A stretch of DNA of 64,000 nt from Lumbricus rubellus (GCA_945859605.1 OX243826.1:242001-306000), one strand, 5' to 3'. Numbered from the stretch's first letter, positions 46,619 to 58,370 are shown. The notes: generated by a model not told the origin, from the letters alone. Numbers and translations: made by a program.

Positions 46619-47838
46619 CAGGGTGGGCCAAAAGTATTTGTTCAACTTTGAAGGCCTATAACTTAGGCAGTTTAGCAAGTAAGTGTATGCTTACTGCATC
46701 AAATTAAAGGTCGTTATATCAGCTATAAGTCCGACAAATTTCATTACGGTAGCTTGCACTACGCGCCATATAATTATTGTGTACCGCACATAGGCCTACC
46801 TTGTTTTCTGACGTAAACAATAATTTCATCATGGCGCCGTTAACAGAAGATGACAGGACTTTGATTCGAATTTTAAGAATTGAAAAACATTTAAATGCAT
46901 ATCAAATGATGAATGAATTTCCTGCTAGAAACTGGAGTGAAAACAATCTCAACCGATTAATTAGACAAATTGACGCGAGTGCAAGTTCTAAACGTAAACC
47001 TGTTACTGGCCGTCCTCGTTCGGCACGTACCGCTGACAACATCGCTCGACTTCTGAAAGGCCGTAAACACTTTACTCAAAGCGTCATGGTTTCAGTGGCT
47101 GTCTCCAATCTCGACAAAACTGCTCCATTCTTTGTGACACCCAATGCTAAAGTGAACAGCGTGTACTACTGTGATGAGGTACGTGGACGTGGATTACTGC
47201 CAGATATGCGTTTGAAGTCTGGAAATGATTTCGTTTTTCAGCAAGATGGAGCTCCCGCTCATCGTTCTCGTCATACCGTGGAGTTTTCGAACGCGAACGT
47301 TCCTGAGTTCATCGAACCACATAACTGGCCGCCTGATAGCCATGACTTAAACCCCGTTGATTACTCAATCTGGGGTGCTTTGCAGCAACGGGTTCATTGT
47401 GAACGGATAGTAAACGTCGAGCATCTGAAGCGCGTCATCACTCGTTGCTGGACTGAGATCAGCCAGGAACTCATCAATGGAGCCATAGATCAATGGGCAC
47501 GTCGCATTTATGCAGTCATTCGAGCTTGTGGAAGACACATTGAATATTTAGGCTATTTGACTAAATAATTCTTGGATTTCTTAATGGCTATCAATAATGC
47601 AAACTTGCAAAGACTAATTTTCCAAGTTTTGTGTTTTGCAAGATAGACGATTTAAAATCATTGTGAACTGATACATATTCAGTACAGTAGTTTTACGCAA
47701 TTATTATTAAAGCTAAAAATGTAACATTTTGACCAGTTGTAGCTGACCTTTAATTTGATGCATTAAGCATACACTTACTTGCTAAACTGCCTAAGTTATA
47801 GGTCTTCAAAGTTGAACAAATACTTTTGGCCCACCCTG
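46619..47838 (+). mobile_element. Tc1/mariner-superfamily element, 1.22 kb
   Basis: Inverted terminal repeats of about 94 bp (46619-46712 and 47745-47838), starting CAGGGTGGGCCAAAAGTATT, differ at only about two positions and are flanked by TA. One open frame lies between them. The near-identical ends suggest recent mobility, but the transposase is internally deleted. Confidence 0.92.
46831..47568 (+). CDS. Internally deleted Tc1/mariner-type transposase
   Basis: 245 aa, starting MAPLTEDDRT. The N-terminal ~75 residues form a helix-turn-helix region ending GRPRSART, the usual linker. The frame then jumps within a few residues to HFTQSVMVSVAVS, which in intact enzymes lies after the first catalytic Asp. 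The second Asp (FQQDGAPAH), the WPPDSHDLNPVDYSIWG block and the C-terminal ..GRHIEYL end are present. The first catalytic Asp and about 100 residues around it are therefore missing, while the frame stays open. The product should bind DNA but not cut it. The deletion is inferred from memory of the family layout. Confidence 0.85.
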   Translation: MAPLTEDDRTLIRILRIEKHLNAYQMMNEFPARNWSENNLNRLIRQIDASASSKRKPVTGRPRSARTADNIARLLKGRKHFTQSVMVSVAVSNLDKTAPFFVTPNAKVNSVYYCDEVRGRGLLPDMRLKSGNDFVFQQDGAPAHRSRHTVEFSNANVPEFIEPHNWPPDSHDLNPVDYSIWGALQQRVHCERIVNVEHLKRVITRCWTEISQELINGAIDQWARRIYAVIRACGRHIEYLGYLTK

Positions 47839-48232
47839 TACATATTATACGCTAACATAGGGGCATGGGTGGATACAGAAATTTTCGCCAAAACAACGGT
47901 TTCTGATGACCTTTTTTAGTCATCTGGTCGTAATATACTATGACTTCTCTAATCGTATTGCTACTTTTTCTCTATCGCCTTGTCCCGCTGCATTAATTTA
48001 AAGCCTGTTCCAACCAACTGTTGGGGCTCACGTGCCATGCATTTTTGAAATGGGGGGAGGCATGGCCGGACTGGATCCCTGGATCCCTCCTGTTTTGGGG
48101 CGCAGTGGCGTAGGGGCATGTTCGCTGCGTTGGAGCCGGAAGATTGAAACATCAATTTTCGGCGTAGCGGCGTAGGCATCAATATTAAATTCAATTCTTC
48201 ATGCACTGCAACGAGCCTTAACGCGATGACAT

Positions 48233-48362
<130 letters not shown>

Positions 48363-48910
48363 AGACAGGGAGTGGGATATGGTGAAGAAGAGGATGAGGG
48401 ATTGAGAGAGAGAGACAGACAGAGACAGACAGACAGACAGACGGAGAGAGACAAAATATGTCTTCCACCTTCACGGAAAGATAGCGTTCGATTTCTCTGC
48501 CGCGATGCCCTTACTTGGTTTATTTTAACTGAACTGTTTAACTTAAAGCTCAAAATCGCAATTTAATGTTTGGGAAAGTTTTCAATTGTAGGCTATACAT
48601 TAGTAAAATAATCGCTTGATTGCTGATTCAGAATTCACAAAAAACTGTCCAATCATTGACAAATTACAAATTATACAAATTATTGCACGTGAACTAAACA
48701 CAATTTTTTTTCTGCTGGTAACTATAATAGGGGTCATTGTTAGTGGGTAGTAGGACCATTAATCTCTTCTTGTCATGTCCATCATTGAGGATTAATATTT
48801 TCGTGACAGTTGCTTCTAAGTGTAATATGCATGTATGAAAATCATGTAGCCTATGTATTTATTCATGCATGAAGGTACTTCGGCATTCACACGCATAATA
48901 TGTATATAAC

Positions 48911-48916
<6 letters not shown>

Positions 48917-48962
<46 letters not shown>
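48917..48962. repeat. (TA)n microsatellite
   Basis: About 23 perfect TA dinucleotides. Confidence 0.97.
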
Positions 48963-48965
<3 letters not shown>

Positions 48966-49529
48966 CCTAATACAGTCCCTCTAATCGATATTCATTCAGA
49001 AATTGAATATATATATAATATAAATTGTGCGCGAGTGAAAAACATTTGAGTGAGAGAAATAGACGCGGAAAGTGCCCGAGATAGAGAAAGCGAGAGGGAA
49101 GAGAGAGAGGAAGAGAGAGATAGAGGGGGGAGATTGCTTGAGAGATATTATGGGAGAAAGTCCGGAGGAGGGAGAGATGGATGGAAAAGGATGTGTAAAA
49201 GCGAAGCAAAGACGGAACGAGTGACGTGTTACACCGAGGGAGAGAGAGACTGGGGAAGAAGAGAGGCGGATCCAAAACATATGCGTGCGCCGATGGATGA
49301 GGGTCTACTGTTATGATTGAGACAGGCAGATAGGGAGCCAATGAGTTGTATACAGGTAGAGCGGGTGTCACAGACAGAGACAGAGAAAGCGATATGCTGA
49401 GTAGAAGATAGTGACAGAGGAACTATTAATTGAGGAAATCAGTTGCGAGTAAAGCTTATGATTTGAGCCTGTCACCCTGCGGGTTGTTGAACTTACACAA
49501 TAACCAAAAAAGGAAATGCGCTGAAAACC

Positions 49530-49728
49530 TGACCATATACGGTCATGTCTCCCCCTACCCTGAATGTACGGTCAACTGTTTCGCCTTTATAAAAGAACTA
49601 ATAGATCTTGCTATAAAAGTAGCTGTCGTTTGTCGTTCACTGCTTGCTGTACTGAAGTACAGTATGCGAAGCGAAGACAATCTGAAAGTGACGAGACTTC
49701 TTCCTTAGTCTGTTGGTCGACTAAACCG
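49530..49728 (+). promoter_or_regulatory. Gene F promoter and noncoding first exon
   Basis: TGACCATATACGGTCA (49530-49545) precedes TATAAAA (49588-49594). A leader starting near 49618 ends at ACCG|GTAAGTCC (exon end 49728). It joins the acceptor at 50253-50254, 47 nt before the ATG. This is a mirror image of the gene E promoter, and homology extends outward: CACCCTGCGGGT at about 49473 mirrors ACCCGCAGGGTG at about 45966. Confidence 0.65.
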
Positions 49729-50301
49729 GTAAGTCCGTCTCAATCATGAGGTCGGCTGAGAGCCACACTGAGGGCGGTCCATCACGTTCGCAGTTCCACT
49801 TTTCAGTAGCAAGGTCACAGTTACATAATATTTGTGTATGTATGCAATGCAGGCACCAAAGTATTCAGCAGTAAACTGTGTTTCTTGCAGTAAGATTTAA
49901 AGAAACATCAGTTTTCGCAATAATTCAGCAGCAAGGCCAGCCTTAGAATCTGGGAGCGGTATGTTTAGGAGATGCTTCAGTTATGAAGTAAACTACGAAT
50001 CTTGCAGTGCAATTACCGTAATGATAATAATTATAATTGTAAACAAAGGTTTTTAAGATCCCTATAATACTCGGGGCAGAATATTTCGCCTTTCCTGACT
50101 TATAACCGAAATGCCATGATCGAAAAAAATGGCACTGCAAGCACTTTCGGAATTTTTTCGTTCTAGTTACCCGGTATTTCATTTAACAGCTGCCAATAAT
50201 TATTGTTGATGATTTTACACAGCGTTTTCATTGTGTGCTCCATGTGTGATTCAGACTCGGTCAGTCATTGTCTTCTGCGAGAGGGTCCAACAGCTGCGAC
50301 C

Positions 50302-52640
50302 ATGTCATCGGTTCAAAAGAATTTTCCATCGACCATCGCTGTCTTCTTAGTCGCATGTGCTCTGAGCGCCGTTTCGGCACAGATGAACCTGGACTTTCTA
50401 AGCCGTAAGTTATCGCACTGTCTGTTTGGAATAATGAATTAATCATGCGAACAAAAGTGCGAACTATGTATAACTATTAACTAATACTATGTCCCTCCAC
50501 ACGCTCATATCCACTAATATTTAAAAAAACCTAAACTAGATGTAGTTGGTAATGCGCGTGTCAGCAGTCATGTTAGCTGCAGCAGCAGACAGTCGTTGCC
50601 TAGACTATCTGTCATGGCAGATTCATTCATTCATTCATTCTTTCATTCTTTCGTTCTTTCATTATTTCATTCATTCATTCTTTCATTTATTCATTCTTTC
50701 ATTCATTCATTCATTCTTTCATTTATTCATTCTTTCATTTATTCATTCTTTCATTAATTTTTATTCATTATAATAGCTTTAAAACTTGCATTTTTTACAA
50801 AATAAAAATAATTAATTTTAAAGCATATTTTCAGGTTAGATTCTGCAAAAAATAAGAAGAATTTATTTTTCACATTTTGAATTGTCTATTCATTTTCTCA
50901 TCTAATTCTTTGACACTTATTTATTTTAAATGTAGCCTATGGGTTATTAAAATTTTATGTGGTTATTCATTGCAATCGAAGTTTCTTGTGATGTTGTGTT
51001 CTTTATAGAGAACGACTTGGAGTCGATCGAAGAGATCCAGGATCTGCTGAGAACAGTGCAACAGATCTTTGAAATGAAAATAGCGAGCAAAGTCCGCGAT
51101 GGGATTGAAGTGGATGGTGAACATTACGCCATAGTGGACGGGACAGGATGCACCTACCCGACGTGGACGAAGATCTCCTGCTGCCTGCATATCGACGTCT
51201 CGAGATTCGGTCTACACGGAGACTGTTAGTAGTAGGCTATCAATTCATATTGTATTAACTGAATCTAACCACATAAGAAAGTAAGGTACCCGTAAGCTCT
51301 ACTAGCCTACTACTACTACTGCTGCAGCTGCTGCTGCTACTACTACTAATAATGGTAATAGCAGTAGTAGTTGAGGCGTGTGTGCACTTCTGAGGTTTGT
51401 AAGGAGAGCGATATAGGCCTATTGTATTGCATTGGAACATACATTATTATATGTATATATATATATTATGTACAAGAGATGTATGCCATCACGTGGAGGT
51501 AGAGAACAATGTATTGCATTGTATTATCGAATTTATCGTATCTGCTGCGGGATTGTCTAGTAAGCTTATTAATTTCTGCTCGAATAATCTTATCTGTTTA
51601 CAGGATATCCAATAATCATTATGTTGTCATGATAAGACAATCTTTTGTCACGACAATCTAATCTGTGGTTGTACAATCTAATCTGCTGTAGGATAATATA
51701 AATTTTTTACGGTATAATCTGATCTGCAACAGTACTGACTGAGACGAGTGTTTCATGTTGTAACAGGTTGCGTCACTTTGGATGTACATCTGCACAATTT
51801 ATCGGCTATGATCAGTGTCACGTTCGGAGATCATGTGCTTTTCCATAAAGAAGTCTCAGGTACAGTACATGTATGTTGTCTGAAGCACTACTAAGCTTAT
51901 ATAATTATGATCACACTGACTGTACAATGTCGGTGAGAGGATTAAACGGTGAGGTAGAGAACTAGCCAGTCATTTTTTTCTTTCTTTTTTATTTCTCGTA
52001 TTTGCTATAGAGTCCCTTTAAGCAAACTACTCAAAAGTGCTCCCGACTACAGTGCGGACACTACATCAGAGTTTCACGCAGAAGCGCCCGAGAATTTGCG
52101 AGTGAAGGAGCTGCTCATTGCTCAAGGTCCCTACGCGGCAGCTTGAGGTGGATTTGAACCTGGAACCCTCCGGTTCCAAGGCACCGAACCCACAATGCAC
52201 AGTCCACAGTACAAGCTTAGCAAGTTCCCCACAAAATGTTCGCTGAATAAGTCAACATTTAATGTTTAAAATGTTTTTGCATGCTCTTGATTTAACGCGA
52301 TTTCTGTAATAATATTTCAGCTCGCCATCCGCCACCAATTTGTCACCATTTTCCAGCCAAGAACAAGAAGAAGAACTGGGGAGTCGGTGGTTGCATCCAG
52401 TTCTACAACCTCGGCCTCACCAGCAGGTCTTTTAAAGGATGCGCCAAGTTGCTGTTCAGAGTGTTTTACATTACCGTTCTTACGTACGGCATCGGATGTT
52501 TCCAACTCCACTTTCGTAATGCTATTGGGCTACAGAATCAGACCATGCCGCATCTGGAAGGAGGTGAATATCTGATGGAGCGCCCAGTACCTGTCAATCT
52601 TTACGATGTTCTCATGTATAAAATGAAGCCTGGTGACTAA
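50302..52640 (+). CDS. Gene F: secreted DUF4773-like protein, inverted copy with altered Cys cluster
   Basis: The coding exons are 50302-50404, 51009-51224, 51767-51859 and 52321-52640 (732 nt, 243 aa), all in phase 1. It is the only member on the plus strand. The signal peptide MSSVQKNFPSTIAVFLVACALSAVSA has 26 residues. The helix DLESIEEIQDLLRTVQQIFEMKIASKV is well kept. The acidic linker has shrunk to DGIEVDGEHYAIVDG. The cluster reads GCTYPTWTKISCC, so two of the usual five cysteines are gone and the exon 2/3 junction gives CC. The last exon has ARHPPPIC, GGCIQFYNL, KGC and IGCFQL and a tail ending YKMKPGD. Nine mature cysteines leave an odd number. The last intron carries a SINE fragment. 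A poly(A) signal lies 210 bp after the stop. Confidence 0.85.
50621..50765. repeat. (CATT/CTTT)n tract in intron 1 of gene F
   Basis: Imperfect ATTC and TTTC tetramers; the open frame over it is an artefact. Confidence 0.92.
52010..52200 (-). mobile_element. tRNA-derived SINE fragment in intron 3 of gene F
   Basis: Read on the minus strand it has GGTTCAAATCCACCTCAAGC (decayed B box), GGCGCTTCTGCGTGAAACTC and GGGAGCACTTTTGAGTAG. The A-box end is degraded. Confidence 0.75.
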
Positions 52641-52849
52641 AATAAGAATTAAGAATCGGTTTAATAAGTCAAGGATCAACTTTTACTTTTACACTTCACT
52701 TTGTTAATTAGGCCTCTACTTAGCGGGACTTGTCCCTTTTGGTGTGCCTATTTGTTCCCTCACTCTTATTCTGCTTTTTACTTTGAGTATTTGCTTATTG
52801 CTGTTTGTTAAGCATGATAGGCTACATGTACAATTGAATTGTTGGGATC

Positions 52850-52855
52850 AATAAA
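52850..52855 (+). terminator. Gene F poly(A) signal
   Basis: AATAAA 210 bp downstream of the gene F stop codon. The choice rests on position only. Confidence 0.5.
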
Positions 52856-53549
52856 AATATGCCTATGTCTATGATCGTACTCAAGTTGAACCGATCCTTC
52901 GTCGAACTTATCTGTCAATTTACTCAGTTTTTATTCGAAATTTCATACAATTTGAATTTGATCGCATATAAAAAAAATTATAGGCTACATGTCATTCTCT
53001 TCATATTGCTTTCGTTTGATTTGAGCATAGAGACAATTATACATTGTAAGTAATCGGAAGAACTAATGTGTTTCTCTCGTTATCATCGCTTATTATAATC
53101 GTTTAGAATTTATAACACATCATGATTTTCAAAATAAAAGTTTAGGCTTAGGCCTAAATATTGCAAATCTTTCATCTATATTTTGCGTAGGCCTACCGGT
53201 ACAACTGAACATTAAAAAGGCCCTGGTTGTAGAAGCACTTCTGTAAGCTTACAGCTAAAACTAGCAAAAAAGGTTATTGTCCTCCGATTGAAAGTAATTT
53301 ATCATGGATGATGGGAAAGGAAAGGAGTTGTGCAGTTCTAGCAATTCCTTTAAAACAGCCCTGGTGTTAGTATAGTCGCAAAAAAGAAGTCAATACCTAT
53401 AATTATGATAGTTCGTCAATTTCTTTAGTTTAGAACGGAAAACCAGAGGAGTGATGGAAAGAGAAACCTGAGGCGGGTGATGATGGGTGGCCAAAAAGGA
53501 TGGAGGAGGAGTGAAGATAATTCTGCTTTTCATGTACAATGACCCCACT
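52856..53549. other. Intergenic downstream of gene F
   Basis: No gene recognised. A segment near 53320-53360 (GGGAAAGGAAAGGAGTTGTGCAG...TTCCTTTAAAACAGCCCTGG) repeats at about 54728-54782, so it is part of an unidentified dispersed element. Confidence 0.5.
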
Positions 53550-53848
53550 CAAGGCCGTAGACAGGGGGGTGTTTTGGGTGTTTGAACACCCCCCGAAATT
53601 GAAAAATAGAAAAAATCTAATGCATTTACTAGCACTCGATGTAAAAACCATGAAATAAAACCATGAAAACACCCACAAAATGAAATAATAGAATGCATTC
53701 ACTAGCACATAATGGAAAAATATGAATTTATCCAAAATGACTTTTATAAAAGTCGTCAGAAATTAAGATATTTCGGAGACTAAAAAAGGTCGTCAAACAT
53801 TTTCCGGCGAATAAACACCCCCCAAAACAAATCCTGGCTACGGCCTTG
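53550..53848. mobile_element. hAT-type MITE, CAAGGCCGTAG termini
   Basis: Inverted ends CAAGGCCGTAGACAGG and CCTGGCTACGGCCTTG. Perfect 8-bp duplications ACCCCACT lie at 53542-53549 and 53849-53856. The interior has GGTGTTTGAACACCCCC and GTCGTCAAACATTTTCCGG. No coding capacity. Confidence 0.9.
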
Positions 53849-53888
53849 ACCCCACTAATTGCATTGCTGTCTAATGATCTGCATAATG

Positions 53889-54099
53889 CATAGGCGTACG
53901 AGGCGGGGGTGCAGGGGGGGGGGGGGGCAAATGACCCCCAAACTTTAGGGCAAGTCTGTTTTTTCGGGCAAACACAGACCCAAACGACTAAGCAAAAAAA
54001 GGTTGTCAACTTTTTGGACCGAGATATTTTTCGGGCAGAAGTTCAATCTTTGTCCCCCCCCCCACCGATGAAATCTCCCGTACGCCTAAATCGCCTATG
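53889..54099 (+). mobile_element. hAT-type MITE, CATAGGCGTACG family, copy 3
   Basis: Ends CATAGGCGTACGAGGCGG and CGCCTATG. Perfect 8-bp duplications GCATAATG lie at 53881-53888 and 54100-54107. The right end holds a partial second terminus (GTACGCCTAAAT before TCGCCTATG). Confidence 0.9.
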
Positions 54100-54107
54100 G
54101 CATAATG

Positions 54108-55166
54108 CTTAAGCCTTTTCGCACCCTCAAAATCTGATGGTGCTGCGGTTGCGATTTATTTGTTCCATGGATTCATCGCCACAGAACCGCCAGCAGTTTT
54201 GCCAGAACGCATCGACCATAGAGCGTCCAGAAGCACATGACTCATAAGAGTCACAAAACATTTACCGGATTTAATGTTGTACGTAGAATGCACGAATTTG
54301 TGTTATAAATTTCGGTTAAGTTGCAATCTCCAGTTCTCATGGGCATTATTGCGTTCGCTCTGTTATCCTCTTTGGTGGTTGTTCGCCATCTTTCTCTCGT
54401 CTAAAAAAACTTTTCTCTCGTGGTTGCACGCACTGGGAGCGCTTCTGAAAGGTTTTTGCTGGGAGAAGCGTTTTATGGGTAGTGAGATACAATACAATAT
54501 AATATAATACAATACAGTGCCTGGGAACATCATTGGAAATAACAGAAGACGAGTTAACAGTCTGCTGAGGACAGTTCTTTTTTTAAACGTGCAGTTGTAC
54601 CCAAAATGTGCAGTTCTAAATGGCTTTGTACAGTTGTAGAAGCACTTCTATACAGTTAAAAGTTTTTAAACTAGCAATAAATGATCACTGTAGCCTAATC
54701 GGATAAGAAGTGATTTACCATGGAGGATGGGAAAGAAAAGAAGGGGTTGTGCAGTTCTAAAAATTCCTTAAAAACAGCCCTGGCTGAGGATATTAAACCA
54801 CAACGAACCATGGTAAAAAAGACACTGCGTGAGAAATGTTTTATTAGTGAACTCTGCAAATGCATGCATATGCATGAAGCGAATATCAAGAGTCAAGCAA
54901 ACAGGATCTTAGAACTGTATAACAAGGTTTGGTCTCATCAATTAAAATTAACAGAAAATTATACAATCATGCATTGAGTACAAGACACATTAAAATTAAT
55001 ATTATAAAACTTCTAGAAGCTAGCGAAACTAACTAAATGATTGTTACTGAATAAGCTGAAGATGAGTTAAAAAAAATAAACGACTCAATCAAATGAGTTC
55101 GTCCCAATGTATCTTTTCATCCAATCTTTGTTATGATCGGATGCCTTGATGTCATCCATCTGAGCG
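54108..55166. other. Intergenic, 3' flank of gene G
   Basis: No gene recognised. A reverse fragment of the GGGAGCGCTTCT repeat lies at about 54430-54480 with an ATACA run after it. 54720-54790 repeats part of 53310-53370. The frame at 54720-54977 is unsupported. Confidence 0.5.
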
Positions 55167-57278
55167 TCACCATGGGTAGATTGGTTCCGGACCTTCCTCC
55201 GAGTCCTTGTCTCCTTCGAAATACAGATGTTCCACTTCACCGACATGTTGAATGGTGGTGCGCAGTGACAACTGGAAGCAGCCAAGGTCGATGTCTAAAG
55301 GAACCCTGCCAAACGTCTTTCCAATAAACTTTAAGCAACCGTTTACACAGTCTTCTTCCAATTTGTAGTTGTGGAATTCGATGCGCAAGGAAGTCAACCA
55401 CGAAATTTTCTGAACCTTATAATCAATTGGCGGCGGCTGTATCGCTGAAACTACAGTCCAAACGAATTATGAGCAAATACTGCTGCTACTGTTCATCTAT
55501 TATTGCAGAGACTCATTCACAAAAACGCAGAAATGTAGCCTACCACTGTAGACTGTAGAGTGTAGAGTCAGGAAAATGAAAAAAATCGTCAATAATGCGA
55601 GCATGAGGAGTAAAATAAGGATGAATTTCCACACAAAAAAACGGTGGTTGGCCTCACTAAAATTGGAATAACTTTCGCTTTGCTTGAAATATTTTGATGA
55701 AATCTGGCCATCATGTGTAAATTAAGACTGTAAAATTTAATTTATAACTGTAATTATTAGTCAGGTCATAAAAACTGGCGCGTCGTTAATTATATCGTAT
55801 GCCTACATTTCTCTAGGCTACGCTAATGAATAATAGCATGAATAGCTTCATGATTTGTCAACGGCACAAGGTGAAATCTCTAAGTTTAACCCTTTCCCGC
55901 CGGACCAGGTCACCAGTGACCCGATTAACAGGATAGGTATCAAAACAATTCCTGCTGGAAATGGTTAAGCAATTGATATTAAGGAATTAAGGCGCAAAAG
56001 AACTCATTAGAATAATAATATTGCTCATTAGAAATGTCCCGTACACAGCAACACCAATGTGCTTCAAATAATAAACTTACCATGGACTTCTTTTGGGGGA
56101 AATGAGTGCGATCCGAGCGTCAGAGAGACCCGTATTGACTTTTTGTCTGGTTCATAAGTCATTTCTACACAGCCTGTAACAAGGTGTAAGTAATTACTGC
56201 CACTGATTAAGTAGGCCTATCTCAGAAGCAGATTTGATAATCACACCAACAACTTAGATCGTTAGGCCTACATCAGCTGAATATATTATACCCATCAACA
56301 GACCTTAGCACCCAACGCATAGGTTGGAAGATGCATTCAGTAGATACACAGAAATCTCAGTAGAAAACTCACTCGATGCCACACTGTCACAGTAGCCTAC
56401 ACTTTCTCTATGAGCTCACTGCACACTTGATACAATGCCATGCAGGCAACCTAAGCGTCGCTGAAATGCCTGCTCAAAAGATCCTCGCCTAATTTATTAA
56501 CGGCATGTGAATGAAAGCGTTAATAAATATAGCCTACTTACACTTCACAGTGAATCTGAGTTGTATAATGGGACGACAGCAGGAACACTCAGCGCCAGAA
56601 CAGTTGCATTGTATGGAGTTCACTGCGACATCACCATTCTCCTCCTCCTCCTCCTCATCCGCTGGAGCTTTCTCTACGTCCTCGCTCCCCATTTTCATCT
56701 CGAGCTGTACTCGTCGAAGCAGGTCATCCTGGATTTCTTCCAACGACTCAGAGTCAGTTCCTACACAAGATGACATCTAACGTAGACAACTTACAGTACT
56801 AGACATCAATCAATAAATAAGCAAAAAGATTTTAAAAAGCATGTCTGCAAGTCAGTTACGCTAAGTATAAGCCGAATAGTAGCTTCTATAAGTAAGTTAG
56901 TAACCCAACAAATAGCGAATTAAATACAGAACAGGCAAGACTGTATAAAAGTGTATGCATAAATATTCAAGCAACAAAGTAGAAACCATTAAAAAGATTG
57001 GTAAGTTGTAAGCACATTGCAATTAAGTAATTAGGTGAATAAAATAGACGACTGTAGAAAGGATGAAAACTATAAACAGGGCAAAAATAGACCAACAAAA
57101 GAGCGTTCGTTCTTGCTAATGTTCGCATAATTAATTACATGCGTGAGAGAAGAAACGATTTGATTGGTTATCACTTACGAGGTGAAAGTTCAAGGCCCCT
57201 TTTTGCCAGGGCGACGTTCAGAACGAGGACAACGAAGAAGACGCAGCTGGCCAATTGAAAGTTCTTAAGTACAGACAT
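55167..57278 (-). CDS. Gene G: secreted DUF4773-like protein with a lost Cys pair
   Basis: The coding exons are 57278-57179, 56760-56542, 56173-56081 and 55444-55167 (690 nt, 229 aa), all in phase 1. The signal peptide MSVLKNFQLASC...NVALA has 25 residues. The helix is SLEEIQDDLLRRVQLEM. The acidic linker DEEEEEENGD is a GAG/GAA run. The cluster is CNCSGAECSCC, and the junction gives CC before VEMTYEPDKK. In the last exon the usual PIC and C-I-x-F cysteines read PIDYK and LRIEF. An extra Cys appears in EEDC, then NGC and LGCFQL. The tail ends PEPIYPW. Ten cysteines, but two positions have changed together. A 5'UTR segment reaches the acceptor at 57319-57320. Closest to H. Confidence 0.85.
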
Positions 57279-57582
57279 CGTCTCCGTAATCGAAGGAGAG
57301 ACACGTGACAGAAGAAAACTGAAGTAACATCAGAAATACACAATCACTATTTTGTAATGTAAATACTAAATGCAAATAATTTCGAAATCAACTTCCTTTT
57401 GTCTTTTGTCCTTTGCGAAGTCATGTGAGAATCAAGGTGGTCAAGCCGAGGAGACAGCACGGCGCGACTTTGGAAGAGACTTGATGAATCATAAAAAAGT
57501 TTTCAAGTTTAAGCTTATAAGAATTTTAAAAAGACTTTCTTGCAAAGTTTAGTATTTGTGCTATTAGTAAATAGTGGGTAAT

Positions 57583-57650
57583 TCCGATGCAGTGTCCGTG
57601 CTGTAGTCCGAAGCGCCTCTGAGTGGAGAGCTTGAAGGATAGCTCTGGAA
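57583..57650 (+). mobile_element. SINE 3' fragment
   Basis: TTCCGATGCAGTGTCCGTGCTGTAGTCCGAAGCGCCTCTGAGTGG matches the 3' half of the tRNA-derived SINE at 38878. The head is missing. It lies in the leader intron of gene G. Confidence 0.75.
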
Positions 57651-57848
57651 ATGGAAGAAATAAATAATGTTGACTGCAGGGATATACCACTCTAAATTTT
57701 CATTAAGCTCAGAACTAAAAAAAAACACCTAGAAACATAGACAATAGCAAAAAATCCTGATCAAGGTGGAAAAACTTATGAGTGGCATCCCTGGTTGGTT
57801 GTCCTCATTCGGATGACTGCCAACTACTCATGATGATGACGGTCTTAC

Positions 57849-58044
57849 CGGTTGAATCGACCAGCGAACGAAGAAAGTCTCTCTACTTTCCGAGTGTCTT
57901 CTCCTCACATCAATCAGTGCAGTGAGCAGAGCACGACTAAGCAACTGTCTTTATTGCAGTCGTTTATACAAAGTTGGGAGTGGCTGTAAACTCACTCGGA
58001 GTTGATGGATGACAAATGTCATGCCCGTATAATAATTATGGTCA
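57849..58044 (-). promoter_or_regulatory. Gene G promoter and noncoding first exon
   Basis: On the minus strand TGACCATAATTATTATACGGGCA (58044-58022) is an altered form of the E/F palindrome. TGTATAAA follows (57970-57963). The leader ends at ACCG|GTAAGACCGTC (exon end 57849). Upstream similarity to E continues to about 58160. Confidence 0.6.
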
Positions 58045-58149
58045 GGTTTTCATAGAATTTCCGTTTCTGTGAAGTGTCTGAGATACCAGCAGTAGGGTAA
58101 CGATGTCATTAGTTCTGTCTACATCTGACTTCCTCAATTAGCATCTCCG

Positions 58150-58370
58150 TCTCTCTCCACATTATCTGTATGTTTCCTCTTTCTTCCCAGCTCGATAGTT
58201 CCCTGTTTGCTCGTCTCTCCCTCTGTCCTTCTCTCCACACCTTCTTCTATCGATCTCTCTCCCTCGGCCCTCATCCATCGTTCCTTCTCCCTATGCCTCT
58301 CTGCGTCTCTCCAAGGTTGTCCGTCTGTCAGTCTGTATGTCTTTCTTGTCGTCTCTCTATTTCTATCGCT
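58150..58370. repeat. CT-rich tract upstream of gene G
   Basis: TCTCTCC, CTGTC and CTTCT units, in the same place relative to the promoter as 46140-46395 upstream of gene E. Confidence 0.8.

Noticed and set aside
49050..49371. Arg/Glu-rich plus-strand frame and its antisense
   Set aside because: Purine-rich low-complexity DNA mirroring the CT tract upstream of gene E; no domain, no splice partner.
55885..55950. TTAACCCTTTCCCGCCGG as another piggyBac-like end
   Set aside because: No matching inverted end with TTAA was found nearby.
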